Source: Prevotella sp.
GTDB lineage: Bacteria > Bacteroidota > Bacteroidia > Bacteroidales > Bacteroidaceae
Assembly (NCBI GenBank): GCA_017458125.1
Contig: JAFTGB010000027.1
Coordinates: forward strand, 33,418-97,417
Length of the DNA stretch: 64,000 bases
Direction of reading: 5' to 3'
A program made the position numbers and the translations under genes. Below are positions 49,144-58,806 of this stretch, in pieces (position 1 is the first letter of the stretch; every line of letters starts with the position of its first letter). The notes under the pieces were generated by a model. That model was not told where the DNA came from and did no database searches. It saw only the letters and a program-made list of their open reading frames with translations.

Positions 49144-50557
49144 ACGCCTTGCCAATCATGTAGGCACGCCAGAAGTTGGGCGTACCATAACCATAGATGT
49201 TGTCGGGGTGTTCAGCATTGCTGCTGGTCTTACGGATGAGCTCGATGAGCTGTTCGGCCGTCATCGTGCGGAAAGCCTGCCACAGGCAAGCTGCCAGACC
49301 GCACACGATGGGGGCAGAGAACGAGGTGCCCATGTCGTCGATGATGACACCGCGCCCGTTGACCAGTCGGGCCGGTGCGCCGATGGCCACCACGTCGGGC
49401 TTGATGCGATGGTCCTGCGACGGGCCTACACTGCTAAACGGTGCTATCTTGTGCGGCTCGTCGTCTATGACGGCACCCACGGTCAGTATGTGGTCGGCGT
49501 CGGCAGGGACGTTTATCTTCTTCCAGGTACCCATGCCGGAGTTGCCGGCGGAGTTGACGAGGACGATGCCCTTGCTGGAGAGCAGCGACGCGGCACGCGA
49601 CGCAAAGGCTGTCTGGCCGTCGAGCTGCCACTGGTGGTACGACATGCGCGTGTGGTCGTACTCGTTGTAGCCCAACGACGAATTGATGAGGTCGCAGCCC
49701 ACTGAGTCGGCATATTCGGCAGCCATGGTCCAGTAGTCCTCCTCCACTTCCTGCTCCGTCTGCTGGTCTTCGCTGCGCAGCAGCCAGTAGGAGGCTTTAG
49801 GGGCTGTGCCAATATAATAGAAAGGTACGTTGACGGCTAAGGCCGAGAGTACCTTCGTGCCGTGGTCGGTCTCGGCGAAGATGTTGGGTGACGCCGGACA
49901 GACAAAGTCGGCATGGCCAAGGATGTCGATGTTCTGGAAAGCGGGAATTTTGTCGACGTTTTTAAAGCCGCCGTCGATGACGGCAATCATCATGTTTTCA
50001 CCCCTGAGACCGATGTCGTGCAGGCGGTTGCCCTTGATGCTGCTGATTTGCCGGGCTGCCGTTCCGTAGAGCTGTCCCGCCACGCTGTCGTGCTCTTCAA
50101 ACTGCTCATGATACTTGGTCTTGAGGGCGGTGGGGGTGATGCTGTCGGGCGACTGCCATACCAGTCGGCAGGCCTTGACGCACGGCAACTGGCTGACACC
50201 GTGGATGAGCGTGGAGTCCTTGACGCGTACGAGCACGGTGTTCTGCCAGCGGCTCTGGCCGATGATGGCGACGTCGCGGCTTTCAATGAGTCTGGTGTAG
50301 CGGTGGCTGACAGGCAGGTCGGTGGAGTCTAACGGAAGTCCCTGACGGCGGCGGCGCTCAACGCTGCGGCGGGAGAGGAAGCGGGTAGGGTGCTCCAGTG
50401 AGTAGCCCGTCCCTTGCTTGTCGGTGAGCGTGAGGCGGTAGATGAATGCCGGCCCGTTCTTGTACTTGACGCGCCGCAGTGTTTCCTGGAAAGTGTCGGC
50501 CTTCAGCGCAGATGTGGCGCTGAGCAGTATGGTTAGTAGTAGGATAAGTCGTTGCAT
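49130..50557 (-). CDS. secreted subtilisin-like serine protease (S8)
   Basis: 475 residues from ATG 50557, chosen because MQRLILLLTILLSATSALKA is a signal peptide; 65 further in-frame residues upstream overlap the promoter. An N-terminal pro-region (about 20-150) precedes the peptidase domain with Asp in MIAVIDGGFKNVDK, His in ETDHGTKVLSALA and Ser in MGTSFSAPIVCGLAACLW; oxyanion Asn in VNSAGNSGMG. No C-terminal T9SS-type tail is seen, so it is probably periplasmic or Sec-exported only. It ends within xseA. Confidence 0.9.
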   Translation of the reverse strand: MQRLILLLTILLSATSALKADTFQETLRRVKYKNGPAFIYRLTLTDKQGTGYSLEHPTRFLSRRSVERRRRQGLPLDSTDLPVSHRYTRLIESRDVAIIGQSRWQNTVLVRVKDSTLIHGVSQLPCVKACRLVWQSPDSITPTALKTKYHEQFEEHDSVAGQLYGTAARQISSIKGNRLHDIGLRGENMMIAVIDGGFKNVDKIPAFQNIDILGHADFVCPASPNIFAETDHGTKVLSALAVNVPFYYIGTAPKASYWLLRSEDQQTEQEVEEDYWTMAAEYADSVGCDLINSSLGYNEYDHTRMSYHQWQLDGQTAFASRAASLLSSKGIVLVNSAGNSGMGTWKKINVPADADHILTVGAVIDDEPHKIAPFSSVGPSQDHRIKPDVVAIGAPARLVNGRGVIIDDMGTSFSAPIVCGLAACLWQAFRTMTAEQLIELIRKTSSNAEHPDNIYGYGTPNFWRAYMIGKAYEGQ

Positions 50558-50581
50558 TTCATTGTGTTTGTCTTCGGCTTG

Positions 50582-50639
50582 CAAAGGTACAAAAAAATAA
50601 GTGAATATATACGTAATCGATGTTTTTTTTGTACCTTTG
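50582..50639. promoter_or_regulatory. divergent promoter region of subtilase (-) and MATE (+)
   Basis: Minus strand -7 TACCTTTG (plus 50582-50589) and plus strand -7 TACCTTTG (50632-50639). Neither has a good -33 box. The subtilase ATG (50557) and MATE ATG (50664) follow at 25 nt each. Confidence 0.5.
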
Positions 50640-50663
50640 CAGCCAATATATCCTTTAGACAGC

Positions 50664-52016
50664 ATGGACAACAAGCAAGCTGCACTGGAACTGGGCACAA
50701 AACCCGTGGGACGACTGTTGACGCAGTACGCCCTGCCGGCTATTGTGGCCATGACGGCCAGCAGTCTCTACAATATCATCGACCGCGCCATGATAGGACA
50801 GGTGGTGGGTGCCGAAGCTATTGCCGGTCTGGGCATCACGTTTCCGTTCATGAACCTGAGTGCGGCCTTCGGAGCTGCCGTCGGCGTCGGTGCTTCCACG
50901 TGCATTAGCGTCAAGCTGGGACAGAAGGACTACGAGACTGCCGAGCACCTATTAGGCAACACGGTGACGCTGAACCTGATTATTGGCTTCGCCTTCATGG
51001 CAGTCAGCCTGATATTCCTCGACCCTATATTGCGCTTCTTCGGGGCTTCGGACGTGACGCTGCCCTATGCCCGGGAGTTTATGACGGTTATCCTGTTAGG
51101 CAACATGATGACGCACATGTACTTCGGCATGAACGCCGTGCTGCGGGCGGCAGGCAAGCCGCGACATGCCATGTATGCCACGCTGTTTACCGTGGGGATG
51201 AACATCGTTCTGGTCGTTGCCTTTGTGTGGTGGCTGCGCTGGGGCATACGTGGAGCCGCACTGGCTACTGTCACCAGTCAGACCATGGCCCTGTGCTGGC
51301 AGATGCGCCTTTTCGCCGACCGTCGCGAACTGCTGCACCTCAGACGTGGCATCTACCGCCTGAAGTCCAACCTGGTGCGTAACATCATAGCCATCGGCAT
51401 CTCGCCATTCCTGATGAACGTCACCGCCTGTCTGGTGGTCATCTTCATGAACAACCAGTTTGTACGCTACGGCGGCGACATGGCCGTCGGTGCCTACTCC
51501 ATAGCCAACTCGGTGGTTATGGTGCTCTTCATGTTTGTCATGGGTATGAACCAAGGCATGCAGCCCATTGTAGGCTACAACTATGGGTCGCAGCAGTTCG
51601 ACCGCATGTTCCGCTGTCTGTGGCTGACCATAGGGACGGCCACCGTCATCCTGCTTGCCGGATGGTCGGTGTCCATGCTGTTCCCTACCCAGATAGCACG
51701 CGTCTTTACTACCGACCAGACGCTCATAGAAATGGCTGCGCGGGGCATCAGGCTGAACATGGTGGTGTTCTTCGTGGTGGGTTCGCAGGCTGTCATCACC
51801 AATTTCTTCCAGTGTATCGGTCTGGTGAAGGTGTCCATCTTCCTTTCTCTGTCGCGCCAGCTCATCCTGCTCATACCCATGGCCTACATCTTTCCGCTCT
51901 TTATGGGGCTTGACGGTGTGTGGTACTCGATGGCGGCCAGCGACTTTGGCTCTTTCTCCATGACGTTGCCCTTGCTGTGGTGGTACGTCAGAAAACTGAA
52001 AAACAAAGTGAAATGA
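50664..52016 (+). CDS. MATE family multidrug efflux transporter
   Basis: 450 residues, twelve spans. MDNKQAALELGTKPVGRLLTQYALPAIVAMTASSLYNIIDRAMIG is the family start, with the signature of the first repeat; the second half begins AIGISPFLMNVTACLVVIFMNNQF, and VGYNYGSQQFDRMFR is conserved. It exports cationic compounds using Na+ or H+. It is followed by the phosphodiesterase gene with a 4-nt overlap. Confidence 0.92.
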   Translation: MDNKQAALELGTKPVGRLLTQYALPAIVAMTASSLYNIIDRAMIGQVVGAEAIAGLGITFPFMNLSAAFGAAVGVGASTCISVKLGQKDYETAEHLLGNTVTLNLIIGFAFMAVSLIFLDPILRFFGASDVTLPYAREFMTVILLGNMMTHMYFGMNAVLRAAGKPRHAMYATLFTVGMNIVLVVAFVWWLRWGIRGAALATVTSQTMALCWQMRLFADRRELLHLRRGIYRLKSNLVRNIIAIGISPFLMNVTACLVVIFMNNQFVRYGGDMAVGAYSIANSVVMVLFMFVMGMNQGMQPIVGYNYGSQQFDRMFRCLWLTIGTATVILLAGWSVSMLFPTQIARVFTTDQTLIEMAARGIRLNMVVFFVVGSQAVITNFFQCIGLVKVSIFLSLSRQLILLIPMAYIFPLFMGLDGVWYSMAASDFGSFSMTLPLLWWYVRKLKNKVK

Positions 52017-52507
52017 AAAAGATAGGAATCATAAGCGATACCCACTCGTATTGGGACGACAAATATCTGCACTATTTTGAACCGTGCGACGAGATATGGC
52101 ATGCAGGCGACATAGGCTCCTTGGAGGTGGCCGAACGGCTGAACGCTTTCCGCCCCTTGCGTGCTGTCTGTGGCAATTGTGACGGTGGAGACTTGCGGCT
52201 GATGTACCCTGAGGTGCTGCGCTGGAAGTGTGAGGACGTGGACGTGCTGATGAAGCACATCGGTGGCTATCCCGGCAATTACGACTACTCTATTCGCGGC
52301 CAGCTCTATGCTTCGCCACCCCAGCTGTTCATTGCCGGTCACTCGCATATTTTGAAAGTAAAATTTGACAAGACGCTCAACCTGCTGCATATCAACCCTG
52401 GTGCCGCTGGCTTGCAAGGGTGGCACAAGGAACGCACGCTTGTCAGGCTGACCATTGAAGGCAATAAATTCAGTGATTGCGAAGTTATTACATTAGGAAA
52501 ACATTAA
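52013..52507 (+). CDS. YfcE-type metallophosphoesterase
   Basis: 164 residues from ATG 52013, which overlaps the MATE stop (ATGA). Metal-binding motifs: SDTHSYWDD, HAGDIGS, CGNCDGGD and the last GHSHILKVKFD. IPGAAG-like NPGAAGLQGWHKERTLVRLTI is the typical ending. Probably a phosphodiesterase of the MJ0936/YfcE group; substrate unknown. Confidence 0.88.
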   Translation: MKKIGIISDTHSYWDDKYLHYFEPCDEIWHAGDIGSLEVAERLNAFRPLRAVCGNCDGGDLRLMYPEVLRWKCEDVDVLMKHIGGYPGNYDYSIRGQLYASPPQLFIAGHSHILKVKFDKTLNLLHINPGAAGLQGWHKERTLVRLTIEGNKFSDCEVITLGKH

Positions 52508-52517
52508 TATATAGAAT

Positions 52518-53651
52518 ATGAAGAACATTGTCATTACTGGTGGCGCAGGCTTTATCGGAAGCCATGTGGTGCGCCTGTTTGTGAACAAGTATCCTGAGTA
52601 TCACATCATCAATCTGGACAAGTTGACGTATGCGGGTAATCTGGCTAACCTCAAGGACATTGAGGACAAATCCAACTACGAGTTTGTGAAGATGGACATC
52701 TGCGACTTCGACGCTTTCTATAAGCTGATGCAGGAGAAGAAGGTGGACGGCATCATCCATCTGGCTGCAGAGAGCCATGTGGACCGCTCCATCAAAGACC
52801 CCTTCACCTTCGCTCAGACTAACGTGATGGGCACATTGAGCCTGCTGCAGGCCGCCAAGCTCTACTGGGAGTCACTGCCGGAGAAGTATGAGGGCAAGCG
52901 CTTCTACCACATTTCTACGGACGAGGTGTACGGCGCCTTAGAGCTGACGCACCCCGAGGGCATCGAACCGCCATTCACCACGAAGGCCAGCAGCCATGAG
53001 CATCATCTGGCCTACGGTGATAAGTTCTTCTTAGAGACCACAAAGTACAATCCGCACTCTCCGTATTCAGCATCGAAGGCGTCCAGCGACCACTTCGTTC
53101 GTGCCTTCCATGACACCTATGGCATGCCTGTAGTCGTGACTAATTGCTCGAACAACTACGGTCCCTACCAGTTCCCCGAGAAGCTGATACCGCTGTTCAT
53201 CAATAACATCCGCCACCGCAAGCCGCTGCCCGTCTATGGCAAGGGTGAGAACGTGCGCGACTGGCTGTTTGTCGAGGACCATGCCCGTGCCATCGACCTC
53301 ATCTTCCACGAAGGTAAGATTGCTGACACATATAATATAGGTGGTTTCAACGAGTGGAAGAACATCGACATCATCAAGGTGCTCATCAAGACCGTTGACC
53401 GTCTGTTAGGTCGCAAGGAGGGTGAGGACATGGACCTCATCACCTTCGTCACCGACCGTGCCGGCCACGACCTGCGCTACGCCATTGACTCGTCGAAACT
53501 TCAGAAAGAATTGGGCTGGGAACCCTCGCTCCAGTTTGAGGAAGGTATAGAGAAAACCGTCCGCTGGTATCTCGACAACCAGGAGTGGCTCGACAATGTC
53601 ACCTCGGGCGATTATCAGAAGTATTACGAGAATATGTACAGGAACCGGTGA
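52518..53651 (+). CDS. rfbB: dTDP-glucose 4,6-dehydratase
   Basis: 377 residues. NAD-binding GGAGFIGSHVVRLF near the N-terminus; AESHVDRSIKDPFTFAQTN; catalytic Tyr/Lys in YSASKASSDHFVRAF, and acidic TDEVYGAL. It converts dTDP-glucose to dTDP-4-keto-6-deoxyglucose, the branch point for rhamnose and amino sugars. In this window it starts a set with fdtA and a GNAT gene, with three unrelated genes between. Confidence 0.96.
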   Translation: MKNIVITGGAGFIGSHVVRLFVNKYPEYHIINLDKLTYAGNLANLKDIEDKSNYEFVKMDICDFDAFYKLMQEKKVDGIIHLAAESHVDRSIKDPFTFAQTNVMGTLSLLQAAKLYWESLPEKYEGKRFYHISTDEVYGALELTHPEGIEPPFTTKASSHEHHLAYGDKFFLETTKYNPHSPYSASKASSDHFVRAFHDTYGMPVVVTNCSNNYGPYQFPEKLIPLFINNIRHRKPLPVYGKGENVRDWLFVEDHARAIDLIFHEGKIADTYNIGGFNEWKNIDIIKVLIKTVDRLLGRKEGEDMDLITFVTDRAGHDLRYAIDSSKLQKELGWEPSLQFEEGIEKTVRWYLDNQEWLDNVTSGDYQKYYENMYRNR

Positions 53652-53660
53652 TAGGTTAAA

Positions 53661-54596
53661 ATGGTATCCTCCCAAATAGATAGAAGGTACGTGTGGAAAA
53701 CACTTGGCCTTATTGCTATTGGTGTCATGTCCCTGTGTGGCGTGTCTTTAATCAGTAGGGATGCGTTCCTGCCTTCTCTATTTGTTTGGATTGCGTTTAC
53801 ATTGCTTTTCTCTGTCTTCTTTCTGTTTTCCTTAAAACGAATCACTGTTGTGGCTGATGGGATTGAGGTTCAAAACCTACTATTGCGCTTCTGGAAGCGA
53901 TTCTATCGTTTTGCGGAGTTCGACTATGCCCAAAGTGACTATAGTAATAGTGGCGAGGTGCTCAGATTGATAAAGAATGGTGAACGGCTGGTGAACATAG
54001 CCTCTTGCCAGTTCTTGAATTACGAAGAAGTAAAAGGGGCTATTGCTGTGAAGGATAAGCGTGCTTTCTCCGTTAGGGACAATGCTGAAGTCGCATCGGA
54101 ATATAATAAGACGCGTTTGTATGGAATTACAGCTTTCTTATTATTCTTCGTGCTAATAGGAGTAGCGACCTCTCTTTCTGACCTGATTGATGGCAAACCA
54201 GTACGCCCTGGAGCTGTTATAGTAGGTGTATTTGTAGCATTATTCTTTGGTAGTGTGCTTTTCATCTACCTTCTTTCATACAAGAAAATAACAGCATGGC
54301 GTGGACAAGTAGAGGTGAAACGATTGCTGTGGCCACTGATGTCCCGATACTATGCCATATCCGATTTTGACGGATTCTATTATGTGTTGGAGAAGTCTAA
54401 TGGGCAGTTAGGGGCGAGAGACGAGGATTCCTTGTGGCTTGTGAAGGACAACAGATTAGCAATAAGTGTTGATGAAGCAATGTATAGGAACTATGAGGAA
54501 CTGAAAACAGTGTTTCAGACAGTCCGTTGTCTGGGAAAATTGGAGTTTATGGGCTTGCAGTCATTAAAATATCATTTAGGTAAAAAACTTAATTAA
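53661..54596 (+). CDS. tandem-duplicated membrane protein with PH-like domains
   Basis: 311 residues, not recognised by name. Each half has two spans followed by a beta-rich part: first '[37 protein letters not shown]' then [30 protein letters not shown]; second '[35 protein letters not shown]' then [30 protein letters not shown]. Each ends with a short NYEE(L/V)K helix. The beta part fits a bacterial PH-like (bPH) fold. It lies between rfbB and purT; function unknown. Confidence 0.65.
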   Translation: MVSSQIDRRYVWKTLGLIAIGVMSLCGVSLISRDAFLPSLFVWIAFTLLFSVFFLFSLKRITVVADGIEVQNLLLRFWKRFYRFAEFDYAQSDYSNSGEVLRLIKNGERLVNIASCQFLNYEEVKGAIAVKDKRAFSVRDNAEVASEYNKTRLYGITAFLLFFVLIGVATSLSDLIDGKPVRPGAVIVGVFVALFFGSVLFIYLLSYKKITAWRGQVEVKRLLWPLMSRYYAISDFDGFYYVLEKSNGQLGARDEDSLWLVKDNRLAISVDEAMYRNYEELKTVFQTVRCLGKLEFMGLQSLKYHLGKKLN

Positions 54597-54598
54597 CG

Positions 54599-55798
54599 AT
54601 GAAGAAAATATTGCTTTTAGGCTCAGGCGAACTGGGCAAGGAATTTGTGATTGCCGCCATGCGTGCCGGCCAGTATGTAATCGCTTGCGACCGTTATGAC
54701 AATGCGCCTGCCATGCAGGTGGCCGACGAGCGCGAGGTGTTCTCGATGCTCGACGGCGATGCTTTGGAGGCTGTGGTGCGCAAGCATCAGCCCGACATCA
54801 TTGTACCTGAGATAGAGGCCATCCGTACCGAACGCTTGTTCAAGTTCGAGGAGGAAGGCATTCAGGTGGTGCCCTCGGCCCGTGCCGTCAACTACACCAT
54901 GAACCGCCGGGCCATCCGCGACCTGGCCTCGAAGGAGCTGGGACTGCGCACGGCCAAGTATTTCTATGCCAAGACGTTCGACGAGTTTAAGAAGGCTGCT
55001 GACGAGATAGGCTTTCCTTGTGTGGTGAAGCCGCTGATGTCCAGCAGTGGTCACGGCCAGAGCTATGTCCATAACGACGAAGAGCTGGAAACGGCTTTCC
55101 GCGAGGCTATGGAGGGTAGCCGTGGCGACGTGAAGGAGGTCATCATCGAAGAGTTCATTGACTTCGAGTCGGAGTTCACCCTGCTCACCGTCACCCAGCA
55201 GCACGGCTGGCCTACGCTGTTCTGCCCGCCCATCGGACATGTGCAGAAGGGCGGCGACTACCGCGAGTCGTGGCAACCCTACAAGATTAGTGACGAGGCG
55301 CTGAAGCAGGCACAGCACATGGCCGACCAGGTGACGCGTGCACTGACGGGTGCCGGCATCTGGGGCGTGGAGTTCTTCCTGACCCGTCAGGGAGAGGTCA
55401 TCTTCAGCGAGCTGTCGCCGCGTCCGCACGACACGGGTATGGTGACGCTGGGACATACCACCAACCTGTCGGAGTTTGAGCTGCACTTCCGTGCCGTCAT
55501 GGGACTGCCCATCCCCGCCATCCATCTGGAACATGCCGGTGCTTCGGCTGTTATCCTGTCGCCGGTCGAGGCTAATACGCCGGTAGACCGCTCACTCTTG
55601 CCCTACAACCTGGACGAGGCCCTGAAGGAGGACCGCACGCGCATCCGCATCTTCGGAAAGCCTGAGGCTCACAAGGGACGTCGCATGGGTGTCGTACTTT
55701 GCTACGGTGAGGTGGGCGACGATGTCAACGCTCTTCGTGACAAAGCCAAGCGACTGGCCAAGACCGTGTTAGGAACAGAGCCGTATATGAAGAAATGA
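54599..55798 (+). CDS. purT: formate-dependent phosphoribosylglycinamide formyltransferase
   Basis: 399 residues, ATP-grasp. [59 protein letters not shown]-binding [19 protein letters not shown] and [48 protein letters not shown]. It uses formate and ATP to make formylglycinamide ribotide in purine synthesis. Its ATG lies 2 nt after the PH-like gene and its stop overlaps the acyltransferase gene by 4 nt. Confidence 0.96.
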   Translation: MKKILLLGSGELGKEFVIAAMRAGQYVIACDRYDNAPAMQVADEREVFSMLDGDALEAVVRKHQPDIIVPEIEAIRTERLFKFEEEGIQVVPSARAVNYTMNRRAIRDLASKELGLRTAKYFYAKTFDEFKKAADEIGFPCVVKPLMSSSGHGQSYVHNDEELETAFREAMEGSRGDVKEVIIEEFIDFESEFTLLTVTQQHGWPTLFCPPIGHVQKGGDYRESWQPYKISDEALKQAQHMADQVTRALTGAGIWGVEFFLTRQGEVIFSELSPRPHDTGMVTLGHTTNLSEFELHFRAVMGLPIPAIHLEHAGASAVILSPVEANTPVDRSLLPYNLDEALKEDRTRIRIFGKPEAHKGRRMGVVLCYGEVGDDVNALRDKAKRLAKTVLGTEPYMKK

Positions 55799-56835
55799 TA
55801 GAGACACTGCACTCCCTGCGCTTTGTGTTCATCATGCTGATTGTGGTGTCGCACCTCGTTGGCAGTAAATTTGACTTTGGCGGGGAGTGCGGTGTGTCTT
55901 TTTTCTTTATACTCAGTGGCTTCGTGTTGTCGTACGCATACGGGGAGAAAGTGAAGACGGGACAGTTCCGCATATGGAGCTTCCTGCGGCGGCAGCTGCT
56001 GAAGTTCTATCCGCTGCATCTCCTGATGTTGGTAGGCATAGCGTTGATAGACGTTGACCAAGACTGCTGCTACGACTGGCAGCATGTGATGCCCTGCATA
56101 CTGTTGCTGCAGAGTTGGATACCTTTTGAAGAGTATATTTTCGCGACTAACGGATTGTCGTGGTTTTTATGCGACATTCTGTTCTTTTACCTCGTCTTTG
56201 CTGCCTGCTACCGGTTTCTCAACCGTCTTTCTGTTCGCATGATGAGCGTCGTAGGCGGCATGGCACTGGTGGCGTATGTGGCTGTGGCATGGAGCATTTC
56301 ACATAGTTTCATTAACAGCGTCCTCTATGCCTCGCCGTGGATGCGCCTGTTGGACTTTTGTATTGGAATGCTGTTGTGTCGTCTGTTGCTGTCTGCCGTC
56401 GGTGCGGATGCTGCCCGTTGGATGCAGCGTCAGAGCAAGACGGTGCTGACTTTATGCGAGCTGCTTGTCGTTGCGCTCGTAGTCCTTTCTTACATTACCT
56501 ATCTTCCGTCTTCGCCCAGGTTCCGCTGTGTCGCCCTCTTTTGGTTGGTAATTCCTCCCGTCCTGTCATGGTTCTTCCTGTCTGACCGTCATGGCGGTTG
56601 GCTGACTGCCTTGCTGAAAACTCCCGTCATGCTGTGGCTGGGAAGCATCAGCATGGAAATCTACCTGACTCACATCTTTGTTTTCCGTTCAGTCTTCAGC
56701 GTGCTGAGGGCCGTGGGAGTGACTAAAGCCTACGTACTAATGGCCATAGGCGTAGCGGTGCTATTGCCTGTGTGTTATTTGACGAAAAGATTTTTTGTCG
56801 ATAAAATATACGCTTCTCTGCTCAAATACGTTTAA
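55795..56835 (+). CDS. acyltransferase 3 family membrane protein (O-acetylase-like)
   Basis: 346 residues, ten or so spans. It starts with [23 protein letters not shown] (the catalytic His of the 'R.........H' motif) and has [25 protein letters not shown] with FILSGF. The C-terminal half has [18 protein letters not shown]. Such enzymes acylate sugars of O-antigen, capsule or other glycans. Context of rfbB, fdtA and GNAT fits a surface polysaccharide. Confidence 0.88.
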   Translation: MIETLHSLRFVFIMLIVVSHLVGSKFDFGGECGVSFFFILSGFVLSYAYGEKVKTGQFRIWSFLRRQLLKFYPLHLLMLVGIALIDVDQDCCYDWQHVMPCILLLQSWIPFEEYIFATNGLSWFLCDILFFYLVFAACYRFLNRLSVRMMSVVGGMALVAYVAVAWSISHSFINSVLYASPWMRLLDFCIGMLLCRLLLSAVGADAARWMQRQSKTVLTLCELLVVALVVLSYITYLPSSPRFRCVALFWLVIPPVLSWFFLSDRHGGWLTALLKTPVMLWLGSISMEIYLTHIFVFRSVFSVLRAVGVTKAYVLMAIGVAVLLPVCYLTKRFFVDKIYASLLKYV

Positions 56836-56840
56836 TAAAT

Positions 56841-57245
56841 ATGATAGGCAGACTAATAGATTTACCCAAGCATATTGATCCGCGTGGCAATTTGACCGTA
56901 GCGGAACAGATGAAGAACGTTCCTTTTGACATCGCCCGTGTCTACTGGACTTACGATGTTCCGTCAGGTGAGTGGCGTGGAGGCCATGCCCACCGCACCT
57001 GTCAGGAAATCATCATAGCAGTCAGCGGCTCCTTCGATGTAATCCTTGACGACGGCAAGGGCGGCAAAGAGGTGCATCACCTGAACCATCCCTGGCAGGG
57101 ACTCTACGTGGGTACCGGCGTATGGCGCACGTTGGAGGACTTCTCTACTGGTGCCGTTTGTCTGGTGCTGGCCTCGGAACTGTTTGACGAGGAAGAGTAT
57201 ATTTATGATTACGATGAGTTTCTTGCACTGACGAAGAATGTTTGA
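56841..57245 (+). CDS. fdtA: FdtA-type dTDP-4-keto-6-deoxyglucose 3,4-ketoisomerase (cupin)
   Basis: 134 residues. Single cupin: DPRGNLTVAEQMKNVPFDIARVYWTYDVPSGEWRGGHAHRTCQEIIIAVSG and LYVGTGVWRTLEDFSTGAVCLVLASE. The His pair in GGHAHR is conserved. FdtA isomerises the RfbB product to the 3-keto form, which an aminotransferase (FdtB) would then use. No FdtB-like gene is found in this window. The stop overlaps the GNAT gene by 8 nt. Confidence 0.9.
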   Translation: MIGRLIDLPKHIDPRGNLTVAEQMKNVPFDIARVYWTYDVPSGEWRGGHAHRTCQEIIIAVSGSFDVILDDGKGGKEVHHLNHPWQGLYVGTGVWRTLEDFSTGAVCLVLASELFDEEEYIYDYDEFLALTKNV

Positions 57246-58176
57246 GATTGTACGATATACTACAGAGCACAGAAACGAGTGGAACCTGTTTGTGGCGCAG
57301 TCTAAGAACGGTACGTTTCTTTTCGACCGCAACTACATGGAGTACCATAGTGACCGCTTTGAAGACTTCTCGCTTTTGTTCTACCTGCAGGGACGGCTTT
57401 ATGGACTGATGCCTGCCAACAGGGCAGGCGACGTGTTTCAGTCGCACATGGGGCTGACCTACGGGGGGCTCGTCATGGATGCAAAGACAACGGCAGCCCT
57501 GACGGTAACGCTCTTTGCCGAGCTGAACGACTTCCTGCGGCAGCAGGGCTTCCGCCGCGTGCATTACAAGTGTGTTCCGTGGATTTACCACCAGATGGCT
57601 TCAGAGGAAGACCTTTACGCCATAGCCCGCACCTGCAATGCCCGCCTGCTGCAGCGCGACTTGGGAACCGTCATCATCCAGCGCACAGCCATACGGTGGG
57701 AGCGTGTGCGCCGTCGCGCACTGAAACGGGCTCAGCAAGCGGGTGTCACGGTGGAACGCAGCACTGATTATGCTGGATTCTGGCAGGTTCTCAACGATAA
57801 TCTTCGTACGAAATACGACTCGAAGCCCGTTCATACGCTTGACGAGATTTCGCTGCTTGCCTCGCGTTTCCCAGACAATATCGTCCTCTATGTAGCCTGT
57901 CAGGGCGACAGTGTTGTGGCGGGCATGGTGCTTTATGTATCCAAGCAGGTGGCTCGCGCGCAGTATTCGTCAGCCACACCGTTAGGCAAGCAGTTGGGTG
58001 CCATCGACATCCTCTACGACCGCATCATCCATCGTGACTATGCCCACCTGCCGTACTTTGAGTTCGGCACGTCAGCCATGGCCGACTCCACTGCCATCAA
58101 TGAGTCGCTCGTTTTCCAGAAAGAGGGCTTCGGCGGTCGCGGCATGTGCTTTGACCGTTACGAATGGGAACTATAA
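57238..58176 (+). CDS. GNAT/FemAB-like acetyltransferase
   Basis: 312 residues. Two GNAT-like halves of the FemAB/acetyltransf_6 type: FEIVRYTTEHRNEWNLFVAQSKNGTFLFDRNYMEYH; QGFRRVHYKCVPWIYHQ; second half TYDYAGFWQVLNDNLRTKYDSKPVHTLDEISLLASRFP and SVVAGMVLYVSKQVARAQYSSATPLGKQLGAIDILYD, ending YFEFGTSAMADSTAINESLVFQKEGFGGRG. In other Bacteroidota it accompanies fdtA and a DegT-type aminotransferase, suggesting N-acylation of the amino sugar. Convergent with lutC. Confidence 0.85.
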   Translation: MFEIVRYTTEHRNEWNLFVAQSKNGTFLFDRNYMEYHSDRFEDFSLLFYLQGRLYGLMPANRAGDVFQSHMGLTYGGLVMDAKTTAALTVTLFAELNDFLRQQGFRRVHYKCVPWIYHQMASEEDLYAIARTCNARLLQRDLGTVIIQRTAIRWERVRRRALKRAQQAGVTVERSTDYAGFWQVLNDNLRTKYDSKPVHTLDEISLLASRFPDNIVLYVACQGDSVVAGMVLYVSKQVARAQYSSATPLGKQLGAIDILYDRIIHRDYAHLPYFEFGTSAMADSTAINESLVFQKEGFGGRGMCFDRYEWEL

Positions 58177-58215
58177 GGTAAGTATGCGTCGGCGGACGGC
58201 GATGACAACAACTTT

Positions 58216-58803
58216 TTATTCGTCCACCAGCAGCACCGTGGCGCTGCGTGCGGCCTGAGCACCCATCACCAGCACTTGCGCAATGTCGGCAGTCTTCGAC
58301 GGCCCGCTGATAAACGTGCCATAGCCGTAGTCGTTGAACTCGATGCGGCGATAGGCCTCGTGCATGTTGTTCACAATCTGCGACTTGGGCAGCAGGATAA
58401 CCAGGTTCTCGGAGATGAAGCACACGGCTTTCTCCTTCATCTGCTGGGGAATCCACACACAACCGTTCTCGGCCACGCCAAACAGTCCGCGCACCACACC
58501 CACGTCGGTGCCGTTCAGGTCGCGGGCACGCCCCACCTCGTCGGGGTTTCTGGTGGCAATGGTAATCTCGGGCAGGTTCGAGGCTATCTCCTTGGCGTCG
58601 GGATAGAGCTCGCGTATGAGTTGGTTGATGTCCGCATCCTTGCTCACCTCGATGGCATTGCCGCCGACGTTCTTTGTCATCTGCATAAACTGCAACAGCG
58701 GGTCAGGGTAGGTAATGCCGCGGATGTCGCTCAGGTCGGGCATGTCGTACCGTTGGCGGATGTTGGCACGATACCTTTTTAATATATCTTCTTTGCTGCT
58801 CAT
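58216..58803 (-). CDS. lutC: lactate utilisation protein LutC (LUD domain)
   Basis: 195 residues. A LUD/YkgG-type protein: GVAENGCVWIPQQMKEKAVCFISENLVILLPKSQIVNNMHEAY and YGTFISGPSKTADIAQVLVMGAQAARSATVLLVDE, the family's GPS-T-ADIE-like closing motif. With LutA and LutB it oxidises L-lactate to pyruvate. It begins 3 nt after lutB. Confidence 0.9.
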   Translation of the reverse strand: MSSKEDILKRYRANIRQRYDMPDLSDIRGITYPDPLLQFMQMTKNVGGNAIEVSKDADINQLIRELYPDAKEIASNLPEITIATRNPDEVGRARDLNGTDVGVVRGLFGVAENGCVWIPQQMKEKAVCFISENLVILLPKSQIVNNMHEAYRRIEFNDYGYGTFISGPSKTADIAQVLVMGAQAARSATVLLVDE

Positions 58804-58806
58804 GGC

